A stretch of 42,076 nt of DNA from NCBI GenBank assembly GCA_031281345.1, contig JAITFN010000049.1, positions 1 through 42,076 on the forward strand, written 5' to 3'. Below are positions 15,319 to 22,826 of the stretch, one piece after another. This DNA comes from Candidatus Fibrimonadaceae bacterium. Its GTDB lineage: Bacteria; Fibrobacterota; Fibrobacteria; Fibrobacterales; Fibrobacteraceae. Each line of letters starts with the position of its first letter. The first letter of the stretch is position 1. The notes beneath the pieces are model-generated. The model was given only the letters and a program-made list of their open reading frames with translations, was not told where the DNA came from and ran no database searches. Position numbers and translations under genes: made by a program.

Positions 15319-15839
15319 TTTCCCAGCCTCCACCATTCTAAAAATTTTAAATATGGATTTTCTTCTTCCAAATTAAACCAATAGGCAATACCGCCTTTTT
15401 GCCGCCATCGCTCGCATTCATTAGGATTATCGTCAATTAGCAAATCCGTACGGCATTTACAATAAACGGATTTGTCGGGGGCTTCTATTACACTATGCCC
15501 CATAGTAAAAATATCTATTACTTTTTTCTTTTTAATTTTTGCATAATCCGCTGTTATGAACTGAATCGTACCGTTTCTAGCAAGTACTGAAATAAGGTCT
15601 TTAGCCCAAGGCTGCATTTTTACAACATTGTAAAATTTTATAGGAGTTGGATTTTTGCAAGTATGCACCCAAGCCCTTTTACTGCACCCCTTCCGCTGTT
15701 TGCAAATCCCCCAATAATCGCATTGCTGCGAACACCATTTCCATTCGCCAAATACATTATGTTTTAATGCGATTCCAAAATATTCCTTTGCAGTATCTTT
15801 GAAATTATCTAAAACTCCGTCAATATCAACCCAATACAT
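15315..15839 (-). CDS. HAD-superfamily phosphatase / 5'(3')-nucleotidase-like
   Basis: This 174-residue protein carries DIDGVLDNF at residues 5-13 (HAD motif I), IQFITADYAK (motif II region) and LLIDDNPNECERW (motif IV). A short cap region rich in Cys (CSQQCDYWGICKQRKGC) is inserted after motif I; the cysteines could bind a metal. Phage proteins of this shape are often annotated as nucleotide phosphatases. It sits between the radical SAM gene and small unknown genes in the same operon, so it may act on the same pathway. AAGGAGG precedes the start. Confidence 0.78.
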   Translation of the reverse strand: MYWVDIDGVLDNFKDTAKEYFGIALKHNVFGEWKWCSQQCDYWGICKQRKGCSKRAWVHTCKNPTPIKFYNVVKMQPWAKDLISVLARNGTIQFITADYAKIKKKKVIDIFTMGHSVIEAPDKSVYCKCRTDLLIDDNPNECERWRQKGGIAYWFNLEEENPYLKFLEWWRLGK

Positions 15840-16038
15840 TTTCTACCTCCTTTTCATTATATCCCACCCCCTTTAGATTGTCTGCTATTTTTTTTGAATC
15901 GGTTTCTGCTAATCCAAAAATACTCCTATCCCCATTATTTGAATAGCACTCTACATAGTATCTTTTGGATAGATACTCTATAGCCCCAGTAATGCCCGCT
16001 TTTATGGCATTAGCAATTATTCTTTCAATCCAACTCAT
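15826..16038 (-). CDS. Small hypothetical protein
   Basis: This 70-residue protein starts MSWIERIIANAIKAGITGAI, an amphipathic or membrane-leaning helix, followed by a beta-rich part. It overlaps the genes on both sides, and AAGGAGG lies upstream. Not recognised. Confidence 0.55.
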   Translation of the reverse strand: MSWIERIIANAIKAGITGAIEYLSKRYYVECYSNNGDRSIFGLAETDSKKIADNLKGVGYNEKEVENVLG

Positions 16039-16312
16039 ATTTTTCTATTGCCTCCTTGCTTGGTGTAAATTTAATGGAAGTTTCAACTCCGCACCTATCA
16101 TAGCGAATACTCCAAACAATTTCGGATATTAGCCCTTCGGTATCTTTGTAAAAAAGCCGTTGCCCAGCATCTAATAGTTCGCTTTCAAAAAGCGTTCTTA
16201 CAATTTCGCTGGCAGCATTTGTTATAGTCATTGTTGGCCTGCAATCATTGTAATCGTCTATTAAATAAACAAAAGCCCCGCAAGATTTTTTTATGTGATA
16301 ATTTACGTTCAT
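16025..16312 (-). CDS. Hypothetical phage protein
   Basis: A 95-residue alpha/beta protein (NAASEIVRTLFESELLDAG, IVWSIRYDRCG). GAGGAGG precedes the ATG, and its 3' end overlaps the next gene by 14 bases. Not recognised. Confidence 0.55.
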   Translation of the reverse strand: MNVNYHIKKSCGAFVYLIDDYNDCRPTMTITNAASEIVRTLFESELLDAGQRLFYKDTEGLISEIVWSIRYDRCGVETSIKFTPSKEAIEKYELD

Positions 16313-16313
16313 T

Positions 16314-16520
16314 TTAAGCCTCCTCGTAAATGGATTTTTTACTAAAAAATTTGCATATAGTATAGCCCGGAGTGCCTAGACATATTTCACCTACAACGTT
16401 TTTATTTTTACAGGCTCCATATCCCGAATTAAACCTAAGAAAATCATTGCAGATAGTGCAACATTCTACAGTTTTAAAATCTATTCTTTCTACAAGCTCT
16501 GGATTTGAATTTATTTGCAT
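16314..16520 (-). CDS. Cys-rich small protein
   Basis: This 68-residue protein has six Cys: CCTIC, then single Cys in GACKN, EICLG and YTICKF. The spacing suggests a metal site or disulfides. GGGAGG lies upstream and it overlaps the gene before it by 10 bases. Not recognised. Confidence 0.55.
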   Translation of the reverse strand: MQINSNPELVERIDFKTVECCTICNDFLRFNSGYGACKNKNVVGEICLGTPGYTICKFFSKKSIYEEA

Positions 16521-16720
16521 AAATTATCCTCCCGCCCTTTCACTTCCTCTTTGACTGCAATTTGGTTTAGCTCGCATTTTTTGTTAAAGCCAGCCACAAA
16601 CGCATCGTGTATTATTTCACGCACGTCTTCCCAATCCCTCGGATTTATACAAGCGCACATAACATTATGTTGCGTTTCTATCCAATCCTCTGCAAATTTA
16701 TCGCTATCTTCTTTTTGCAT
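16511..16720 (-). CDS. Small hypothetical protein
   Basis: A 69-residue protein, started at MQKEDSDKFAEDW because AGGAGG lies upstream. It contains CACINPRDWEDVREI and HDAFVAGFNKKC. Not recognised. Confidence 0.5.
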   Translation of the reverse strand: MQKEDSDKFAEDWIETQHNVMCACINPRDWEDVREIIHDAFVAGFNKKCELNQIAVKEEVKGREDNLCK

Positions 16721-16916
16721 TTTGAACCTCCTTTGCAAATAGATTAATATGCCCGTTGTCATCGTCAAACTCAACACATTCAATATCCCAGAATTTGTAT
16801 TCCGCTTCGGTTTCTGTTGGAGTGCGAATAAATACCTTAAAATTTCTCTTAACTTTTAAGGGAGCTTCTATTCCAACGAGCTTTACTAAATCCTGTAATA
16901 GATTTGCTATATTCAT
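16704..16916 (-). CDS. Small hypothetical protein
   Basis: This 70-residue protein has a helical start (NIANLLQDLVKLVG), a beta-rich middle and an acidic stretch ECVEFDDDNG. It overlaps both neighbours in the array. Not recognised. Confidence 0.5.
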   Translation of the reverse strand: MNIANLLQDLVKLVGIEAPLKVKRNFKVFIRTPTETEAEYKFWDIECVEFDDDNGHINLFAKEVQNAKRR

Positions 16917-17676
16917 AATTCCCCCTCAAATAAGCGCGGTTGCCCGCCTAGCCTAAATTGCCTCATTATATCTTGATATAATCCCACAGGAACCATAGAG
17001 CGTTCTTTGTAGCTTGGTTTTCGCCTAATTAGACCAAACTCTTTTTTAAATTTCCTATATTCGCCTCGCTCATTATCCGTAACGCTAAATAGCAATCTAT
17101 CCGGTCTTAAATTCTTTAAGCAAAGAAATTTATTTGAATAGATTATTGTTTTTTTCAAAACATTAAAGCCATAAGAGTAATAATTACACATATTCCGTAC
17201 CCCCCCCCATTTGTATTTGTAAGATTGCTAAATTCTTCTATATAATCAAAAATCCAAGAAGTTTTACCATTCTCAATAGCCCAAAATTTAGGCTTGTAAT
17301 GCTCTATTATGGCTGCGGTTGTTAATGCCGTTGCGATTCCATTCAACCTAGTTTTTTTGAATTTAGGTAAAAAATCAAACGCTATCCATTTTTCTTTCCA
17401 AAATAAATTATATCCTTTTTCTTGTGTAAATCTACCTTTGGAACCCTTGCTAACATCAACCCAACTTTCACAGGGAGGCGATGCAAAAATAACATCGGGT
17501 TTAGGGTAATTATCTAATTCAATTTTTGCCGTTTCAAAATTACTTAAATCCAAATCTATATGCTCCGTACCGCTTCCTTTGCCGAATGAATAAACCTCGC
17601 ACTCCGGTAATGCCTTAGCAACCGTAGCAGTTTCACTATCAAACAAAGCCCAAACAATGCGGAGTTCTTCGCTCAT
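16913..17676 (-). pseudogene. C5-cytosine DNA methyltransferase split by a frameshift at a G9 tract
   Basis: The first part (17676 to 17155) starts MSEELRIVWALFDSETATV and has the catalytic motif VIFASPPCESW plus the later motif FWAIENGKTSWIF. The frame then hits nine G (17200-17208) and ends after about 13 unrelated residues. In the shifted frame an ORF down to 16913 begins MCNYYSYGFNVLKKTIIYSN, exactly the C-terminal part expected of phage C5 methyltransferases (a Cys-Tyr-Tyr-Gly segment followed by K-x-T and Asn). Ten or seven G in place of nine would join the two into one protein of about 254 residues. The gene is therefore off as sequenced, either by phase variation or by a homopolymer sequencing error. 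The start has GGGGG upstream. Confidence 0.82.
17200..17208 (-). repeat. G9 homopolymer, candidate phase-variation switch
   Basis: Nine G on the coding strand lie at the point where the two halves of the C5 methyltransferase change frame. One extra G, or two fewer, would restore a single frame. Confidence 0.8.
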
Positions 17677-17879
17677 TTTGCCCCCATTATGCTTTTGCCT
17701 GCCACTATTGTCTGCCCTATGCAAATAGGATAAATCCAAAAGAGAAATAAATCTTTTATCGGATTTTCGTGCCTGCATAAAATTACTAGCGTTTGCATAA
17801 ACGCTAAGGCTATGATTAAACCATAAACCACACCTAAAATCTTTTTATGTAAAGGATATTTTTTAGGAATTTTTATCAT
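17673..17879 (-). CDS. Small protein with two membrane segments
   Basis: This 68-residue protein starts MIKIPKKYPLHKK and has two hydrophobic stretches (VVYGLIIALAFMQTLVIL and LFLFWIYPICIGQTIVAG) separated by a short charged loop. GGAGG lies upstream, and its stop overlaps the methyltransferase start. A membrane role such as exclusion or holin-like activity is possible but unproven. Confidence 0.55.
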   Translation of the reverse strand: MIKIPKKYPLHKKILGVVYGLIIALAFMQTLVILCRHENPIKDLFLFWIYPICIGQTIVAGKSIMGAK

Positions 17880-17880
17880 A

Positions 17881-18741
17881 TTAAGTATTCCTCCAAATCC
17901 AATCAGCATCAACTTTTTCTCCGCTTTCAAGTGCAGAAAATAAATCCTCTGGCGAAACGCTCATTTTTGTTTCCCCTGCTTGTCCATTCTGAACTAAACC
18001 TATTGACCCGTAACTAAATTTTGTAGCCTCTAAATCCAAATCAAATTCTTGTTCTAAATAGCGAAGAAAGCTCTGCAAAGCATATTCCGCAAATGCCTCG
18101 GCCTTATAGAATTTTGAAAGCAGCTTTTTAGCTTTTTTTACTTTGCTTTTCATAAGTTCAACCTTGTTAAGATTTTCATAATTCATTTCAGGTATAAATG
18201 GATTTTCTATAATAGCCCTTTCAAATTCAATTACTTTTATTGTCGGATTATTTTTCCAACTATAGCCGCGTTCAGCATTAAGGTTATCCCATAGGGCTTT
18301 ATAGGCATCTTTCGCAGTATTATAGGCGCTACCAAAATTCTCATATCTATAAATCCCGCAAGTTTTTTCTTTGTAGTCTAATATATCCTCGCTTTTTGTT
18401 TCAATTATACCCTCTGCTAAAAAATCAGTTTCCGTTATATCTTGCAATTTTTCTACTCGCAAATTTTTTACTTTCAAAAATAATCTGGCTAAATATCCTT
18501 TCATATAATATGGAGACTTCCAATGTATCTTAGGGCTTTTTCTATTTGCAATGTAATCGGGAATATCTGCCCGGTAATCCCATTCACTATCTGCGGTGCG
18601 CAAATCTTTTGTAAATGTTTCTCGCACCCAAAGAATATCGCCTATTTCGCATTTATATTTTATTCGCCTAGTTTGCGTTTTTCTTCCGTCAAGAATAGCG
18701 CGCACCATAGGCGTTGAAAATACTATTGGAAGGAATCTCAT
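17881..18741 (-). CDS. ASCH-like phage protein
   Basis: This 286-residue protein starts MRFLPIVFSTPMVRAILDGR and continues KTQTRRIKYKCEIGDILWVRE, the usual N-terminus of phage ASCH/PUA-like proteins. That fold binds RNA or modified bases. Later parts are charged helices (KAKKLLSKFYKAEAFAEYAL) with no family I can name. The start is fixed by GGGAGG upstream and by overlap with the preceding gene's stop. Its role in the phage is unknown. Confidence 0.75.
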   Translation of the reverse strand: MRFLPIVFSTPMVRAILDGRKTQTRRIKYKCEIGDILWVRETFTKDLRTADSEWDYRADIPDYIANRKSPKIHWKSPYYMKGYLARLFLKVKNLRVEKLQDITETDFLAEGIIETKSEDILDYKEKTCGIYRYENFGSAYNTAKDAYKALWDNLNAERGYSWKNNPTIKVIEFERAIIENPFIPEMNYENLNKVELMKSKVKKAKKLLSKFYKAEAFAEYALQSFLRYLEQEFDLDLEATKFSYGSIGLVQNGQAGETKMSVSPEDLFSALESGEKVDADWIWRNT

Positions 18742-18938
18742 TCTTTCGCCTCCCACATAGTTAGCTTGTAAATCATTTTACTATATAATTTGTCAATAAA
18801 TCCATTTATGCAATGGCAAAATCCCCAAACCACAGCCGCCAAACTCCCTATGAATCCAACTACTGCTAGTATTGGCACAAATACCAAACTCATAAATCGC
18901 ACAAACCAAGCGATGTAATATTTAGCCTTTTGCTTCAT
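18738..18938 (-). CDS. Small membrane protein
   Basis: This 66-residue protein has a long hydrophobic central part (FVPILAVVGFIGSLAAVVWG) that can span the membrane, and probably a first segment before it (YYIAWFVRFM). It ends in a charged tail. It is linked by 4-base overlaps to both neighbours. Confidence 0.55.
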   Translation of the reverse strand: MKQKAKYYIAWFVRFMSLVFVPILAVVGFIGSLAAVVWGFCHCINGFIDKLYSKMIYKLTMWEAKE

Positions 18939-19141
18939 TGCTTGCCCTCCAAAAGTTCCTCTATTTTTGAATCGCTAAATTCCGATTCTAAAAAATTTAT
19001 CAAATCTTCTAAAACTTCTATTTTCCCTCTATAATAAAATTGCATATCGCTAGGCAGATTTGTATAACCCCTTTTGCTTGATTCTAATTCCTTATGAAGT
19101 TTTAGATTTATACGGCTAATGCAAAGTGTAGTTATATTCAT
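18935..19141 (-). CDS. Small hypothetical protein
   Basis: A 68-residue, helical and acidic protein at the C-terminus (VLEDLINFLESEFSDSKIEE). GGAGGG lies upstream. Not recognised. Confidence 0.5.
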   Translation of the reverse strand: MNITTLCISRINLKLHKELESSKRGYTNLPSDMQFYYRGKIEVLEDLINFLESEFSDSKIEELLEGKQ

Positions 19142-19142
19142 T

Positions 19143-19379
19143 TTAATCCCTCCATTTATCCGATTTATATTTTAACGTTTCGCCTAACTCAAAATACTTA
19201 TGTGCCTCTTTGATATAAATAATAAGACTATCTATATATGCTTCTATTGGATAAGCATAACTCATTCCACAAATTTGTAGCATACGATGTATAGCATTTT
19301 CTTTACATTCTTTGGTTAAGAAATCTTCTTTCATTAAATCGGAATATATATCCCATAATTTTTCCTCTGTAGTTTTCAT
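19143..19379 (-). CDS. Small hypothetical protein
   Basis: A 78-residue helical protein (EKLWDIYSDLMKEDFLTKEC and IEAYIDSLIIYIKEAHKYF). GGAGG lies upstream and the start touches the preceding stop. Not recognised. Confidence 0.5.
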   Translation of the reverse strand: MKTTEEKLWDIYSDLMKEDFLTKECKENAIHRMLQICGMSYAYPIEAYIDSLIIYIKEAHKYFELGETLKYKSDKWRD

Positions 19380-19573
19380 TATCCAGCCTCCCCAAAGAAT
19401 CGCGCCATAGTAGCATTTAATTCTCTGTATTGCATTTCATAACTTGTAAGCGTTAAAGCAAAAAATATTCTGCTAAAAACTGCTTTTTGTTTGGCTATAT
19501 CTTTACTCTTTAGCGTTTTGCCAATGAGCTTAGTATATACCTCTTTTACATCAATGAGCTTTATTCGTTTCAT
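19379..19573 (-). CDS. Small hypothetical protein
   Basis: A 64-residue protein started at MKRIKLIDVKEVYTKL, where GGGAGG lies upstream. Mostly helical. It overlaps the previous gene by 23 bases. Not recognised. Confidence 0.5.
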   Translation of the reverse strand: MKRIKLIDVKEVYTKLIGKTLKSKDIAKQKAVFSRIFFALTLTSYEMQYRELNATMARFFGEAG

Positions 19574-19790
19574 TTTGCACCTCCCTTTTAATTGCATTTT
19601 TAAGAACTTCGGTTCGCGCCAAAACCTCACACTCATATTCAGTTAATTCCCTTTCGGTATTTATGAGCAATTTTATTTGATATAAACCGCCAGAATAAAT
19701 ATTGCCTTTATTATTTGCTTTTCTTAAAACACCAATTTCCGTTTCAATGCGGAATTTTACAACCCTGTTATTAATCGTAACTTCTAACAT
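19551..19790 (-). CDS. Small hypothetical protein
   Basis: A 79-residue protein with a beta-rich start (MLEVTINNRVVKFRIETEIG) and a charged helix (TEYECEVLARTEVLKNAIKR). GGGAGG lies upstream. Not recognised. Confidence 0.5.
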   Translation of the reverse strand: MLEVTINNRVVKFRIETEIGVLRKANNKGNIYSGGLYQIKLLINTERELTEYECEVLARTEVLKNAIKREVQNETNKAH

Positions 19791-19791
19791 T

Positions 19792-20535
19792 TTAAACCTC
19801 CCAAGGATATTGTTGTATTAGCTCTTTACCCCAAATTCCCGCAAGGGAATCTTTCATAAAGAGCGGGATTTTTTGATACTCGCATTGCTTAACAAGTTTT
19901 TCTATCAAATAAAAATGTGGAACCGATTTATTTTTTCTATTGCCTGTTTCCGCGCCCGCTATAACCCATTTTATATTCTGTGGAAGGCGGTCTATTTCCC
20001 CCATAATCGGTTCGTAGCTTAGGAAAAAATTGTAATCGTCAAAGAATGGTTTGAGTTGCTGCCCATTTGTTATCGTAACTCCAAACCAGCAATTTATACC
20101 GAATTTGAGAGCCTTCCAAGGTAGTATTTTTTTGTAATGCAGATTATCGTACCGACTTTGGTTTTTCGTCAAAAATAAATACCGATGTTGCGGGGCATTT
20201 TCACAAGCCTCAAAAACCTTCTTTATTATTTCGTCTGGCACCCAATCGCCAAATAAATCAGCCATACTACAAACGAAAATGTTTCGCGGCTTTTTGTGGT
20301 GCTGCGGTTCGTCTAGGCGGTCTTTATGGAATTGTGGGTTAAAATATCTCGTATAGATGCCATCGCCCTTTCTCCATTTTTGCCATTCATCTATACCGGA
20401 TTTAACAAAAAATTCACCACTCTCGGTTTTAAACCTATTGGCAATTTTACGAGCGTAGCAATACTCGCAATTATGCAGGCACCCAGTTACGGGATTAAAC
20501 GTCATATCGCACCATTCTATTTTTGTAGGATTCAT
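19792..20535 (-). CDS. DUF5131 (phage Gp37/Gp68-like) protein with radical-SAM-type Cys cluster
   Basis: This 247-residue phage protein starts TKIEWCDMTFNPVTGC and has CLHNCEYCYAR (CxxxCxxC), the arrangement that binds a 4Fe-4S cluster in radical SAM enzymes. FVCSMADLFGDWVPD, HRYLFLTKNQSRYDNL, WFGVTITNGQQL and VIAGAETGNRKN follow in the family order. The reaction is unknown for this family. It is the second Cys-cluster protein in the same operon (compare 14171-15106). The start is overlapped by the preceding stop. Confidence 0.85.
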   Translation of the reverse strand: MNPTKIEWCDMTFNPVTGCLHNCEYCYARKIANRFKTESGEFFVKSGIDEWQKWRKGDGIYTRYFNPQFHKDRLDEPQHHKKPRNIFVCSMADLFGDWVPDEIIKKVFEACENAPQHRYLFLTKNQSRYDNLHYKKILPWKALKFGINCWFGVTITNGQQLKPFFDDYNFFLSYEPIMGEIDRLPQNIKWVIAGAETGNRKNKSVPHFYLIEKLVKQCEYQKIPLFMKDSLAGIWGKELIQQYPWEV

Positions 20536-20792
20536 ACCCCCTCCGCTTTTGCCGCTCGTATAACTTCTGAAAGCACTCTATTTTTAAATTTTGAGCAATT
20601 TCTTTCGTGAAGCCCGGTCGCTAATCTTCCGCAAACGCAAAACGTACTTTGAGCATCAGAAATTTTTTGTTCTGCAATTACCCAAAGGCGGTCAAATTTA
20701 GGCGTGAATGGAAAATAACATTCCATATCGGTTTTTCTTACTAAGCCTAATTTTTCCATAACCCTTTCTCTACCTTTTATATTCAGCATCAT
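20532..20792 (-). CDS. Small protein with a Cys/His cluster
   Basis: This 86-residue protein contains TFCVCGRLATGLHERNC, a possible C-x-C...H-x3-C metal site, and a basic helical end (RVLSEVIRAAKAEGV). GGAGGGG lies upstream of the ATG at 20792. It overlaps its neighbours on both sides. Not recognised. Confidence 0.55.
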   Translation of the reverse strand: MMLNIKGRERVMEKLGLVRKTDMECYFPFTPKFDRLWVIAEQKISDAQSTFCVCGRLATGLHERNCSKFKNRVLSEVIRAAKAEGV

Positions 20793-20857
20793 AATTTCCC
20801 CTCCATTCTATCCCAAGGCTTTGATTTTATCCATTCTAGTACTTTATCCTTATCCAT
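20789..20857 (-). CDS. 22-residue micro-ORF in the array
   Basis: This ORF reads MDKDKVLEWIKSKPWDRMEG plus two residues and stop. GAGGAGG lies upstream, its start overlaps the stop of the preceding gene, and its stop overlaps the start of the next. The overlap pattern matches its neighbours, but it is very short and could simply carry the next gene's ribosome site. Confidence 0.4.
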   Translation of the reverse strand: MDKDKVLEWIKSKPWDRMEGKL

Positions 20858-21401
20858 TATTATTATCCTCCTCTTTTGGTTCTGGCAAGCATTGAATCAA
20901 TGCCTGCAAATTTGCCGAGTTAAATAACAAAGCTGTTTTATCTTTGTTTTGAAAAACTTTCCAATAGCTAATAGCAAGTGGATTTAGTCTAGAATAATCC
21001 ATTCTAACTCCAGCGTTGCAAATTTGAAATATGGCTTCCGAATCATACTCGTAGTTTATTTCAAGTGAAGGAATAATAGGCTTTATGTTTTTGGTTGAAA
21101 AAACAACATCGTGCCATTTTGGAAACGGCTCTTCAAAATTCCCTTTCCAAAGTATTATTTCCTTGGAATCGGATTTGATAATTTCATAATCGCCCGCCTC
21201 AAACTCAATCCCTTCAAGTGCCTCCATAGTCACTGTGTGAAGTGAATTTAAATCGGTCGCGACTAGCAAATATTTACCACCGCTTGCTTCTACTAAAATC
21301 CTATTATAGATTTTAATGTCGGCTTTGTCTTTCCCTGCCGCCGCCAGCAAAAATTTAAGGCTGCTGAATTGCGGTTGTTCTTTGCTGCATCTGTAAAGCA
21401 T
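20850..21401 (-). CDS. Possible sliding-clamp-like phage protein
   Basis: This 183-residue protein has IYNRILVEASGGKYLLVATD followed by LNSLHTVTMEALEG and YEIIKSDSKEIILWKG, a strand pattern that recalls the domains of bacterial beta clamps. The first half also has helix FSSLKFLLAAAGKDK in the matching place. The C-terminus ends in an acidic tail. AGGAGG lies upstream. I treat the clamp reading as tentative; a hypothetical protein is the safer label. Confidence 0.5.
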   Translation of the reverse strand: MLYRCSKEQPQFSSLKFLLAAAGKDKADIKIYNRILVEASGGKYLLVATDLNSLHTVTMEALEGIEFEAGDYEIIKSDSKEIILWKGNFEEPFPKWHDVVFSTKNIKPIIPSLEINYEYDSEAIFQICNAGVRMDYSRLNPLAISYWKVFQNKDKTALLFNSANLQALIQCLPEPKEEDNNNG

Positions 21402-21411
21402 AATATACCTC

Positions 21412-21600
21412 CTATGGTTTAGCTTTAAGTGAATTTTGTTCCATCGGCACCCAATAGTCGCACGTATGGTTTGATAAAATTTGAGCGTTCAATATTTCGC
21501 AAATACTACTAAACATTTTCCGATTTTTGCAGCAACCGCAAAATGTGGATTGCCTGTAATTAATCATTTTCTTGTGTTCCTCAACGGATTTACGCTTCAT
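21412..21600 (-). CDS. Cys-rich small protein
   Basis: A 62-residue protein started at MKRKSVEEHKKM. It has FCGCCKNRKMF and single Cys in SICEI and HTCDYW, so a metal site is possible. GGGGG lies upstream within the preceding gene. Not recognised. Confidence 0.5.
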   Translation of the reverse strand: MKRKSVEEHKKMINYRQSTFCGCCKNRKMFSSICEILNAQILSNHTCDYWVPMEQNSLKAKP

Positions 21601-21826
21601 CTTTGCAACCCCCATTTATTAAAGCCGCATTTAAATCATTTTCATCTGCATATTTTTCCGTAACTTCTTTTTCGTGAAGTTCCCAAATATGTATAATGCA
21701 GTCGGGATAATACTTTTTTGCATTTCTATAAATCATTCCTACTTCGCATTCCCATAATGTTTGTTGCGAAAATTTTGTATTGTAGTTTTTATCTATTGCC
21801 CTGATTATATAGCCATTGCAATTCAT
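21590..21826 (-). CDS. Small hypothetical protein
   Basis: A 78-residue alpha/beta protein (NGYIIRAIDKNYNTKF, CIIHIWELHEKEVTEKYAD). GGGGGC lies upstream, and the start overlaps the preceding stop. Not recognised. Confidence 0.5.
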   Translation of the reverse strand: MNCNGYIIRAIDKNYNTKFSQQTLWECEVGMIYRNAKKYYPDCIIHIWELHEKEVTEKYADENDLNAALINGGCKDEA

Positions 21827-22251
21827 TTTAAGCCCCCTATTGTTTCAAAGAGTTCTTTCTCTGCTTTTATTATTTCCGCTTCCAAATCAAAAACATAATT
21901 TGTTATTCTATCTTCCGTTTCTTTCCAAATTCTATCGGTTGTAAATGCCATATTTATATTAAAAAGTTTATACAATGCTTTTTTCGCAAATTTATCTGTA
22001 AGATTATTTGAAGCTCTCTCAAAAATTTTTATTAAGTGCATTGAAGCCGCTCGCAACTTTTGCTTTGGCGTTAATAATTCTCCTTCTAAAAATTCAGCCA
22101 TTCTTTGTTTGCTTACTCCAAACGCTTCGCCATTTTCAAAAAGCATTACAAGCCCGGTCTCCGCAATTTGGTGAAGTTGGTCGCGTGGAATATTCGGGCA
22201 TCGTTCTAATAAGCGTTCTGTTTGCAAATCTACTATTTCACTAATTGTCAT
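21823..22251 (-). CDS. Helical hypothetical phage protein
   Basis: This 142-residue protein starts MTISEIVDLQTERLLERC, with GGGGGC upstream. It is almost entirely helical (SKQRMAEFLEGELLTPKQKL, DLEAEIIKAEKELFETIGG). The segment EAFGVSKQRMAEFL could be part of a helix-turn-helix. Not recognised. Confidence 0.55.
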   Translation of the reverse strand: MTISEIVDLQTERLLERCPNIPRDQLHQIAETGLVMLFENGEAFGVSKQRMAEFLEGELLTPKQKLRAASMHLIKIFERASNNLTDKFAKKALYKLFNINMAFTTDRIWKETEDRITNYVFDLEAEIIKAEKELFETIGGLK

Positions 22252-22463
22252 AACGCCCCCTTGTTTTTGCGCTCGTATAAAGTTCTTAATTGCCGCGAAT
22301 TTAAATCTATGAGCCACCTTGTTAAAAATTTTCCTTTGTATTTTGTAAAACTTTCTATAAACTCCCTAGCATAAGAAAGTTGCAATGTTTCGGAAAGATG
22401 CTCGCTTTTATTATTTTCTAAAAAACATCTAGCCAAATCTTTTTTACTTGGATTACTACTCAT
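22248..22463 (-). CDS. Small hypothetical protein
   Basis: A 71-residue helical, basic protein (DLARCFLENNKSEHLSETL, RWLIDLNSRQLRTLYERK). AAGGAGG lies upstream and both ends overlap neighbours. Not recognised. Confidence 0.5.
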   Translation of the reverse strand: MSSNPSKKDLARCFLENNKSEHLSETLQLSYAREFIESFTKYKGKFLTRWLIDLNSRQLRTLYERKNKGAL

Positions 22464-22825
22464 TTTGCAACCTCCTTATTTTCGGCAAGCGGCGCACCAC
22501 CATCAGACCCCTCTTGTGTTTTGGACTGGTTGCTAGGCGGATTTACCGCCGCTTGCTTTTTTAGCTCCGGTTTCTTTTTATCCAATTCGCCATTATATTC
22601 CCGCCATTTCATTTTTGTAATTTCGTTTTCAACTTTATCTATTCGCCCCATAGCTTCTTTTATGGATTCAGAATTTTTTTGCACAACTTTTGCAACTTCA
22701 TTTAGAAGCCTGTTTTGCGAAGCGTATTTTTTATCCCAATGTTTGCGCTTGCTCGCTTTAATTGCTTCTTGCGCCTCTTTTGGAGTTTTATACTTTCTTT
22801 TGCGCCCGCTGTTTATGCCACCCAT
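22460..22825 (-). CDS. Basic coiled-coil phage protein
   Basis: This 121-residue protein starts MGGINSGRKRKYKTPKEAQE, followed by the basic segment KASKRKHWDKKYASQNRL and a coiled coil (VVQKNSESIKEAMGRIDKVE). A disordered Pro/Gln/Ser tail follows. GAGG lies upstream. The basic head suggests nucleic-acid binding, perhaps as a partner of the adjacent VapE-like ATPase; this is inference. Confidence 0.55.
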   Translation of the reverse strand: MGGINSGRKRKYKTPKEAQEAIKASKRKHWDKKYASQNRLLNEVAKVVQKNSESIKEAMGRIDKVENEITKMKWREYNGELDKKKPELKKQAAVNPPSNQSKTQEGSDGGAPLAENKEVAK

Positions 22826-22826
22826 T

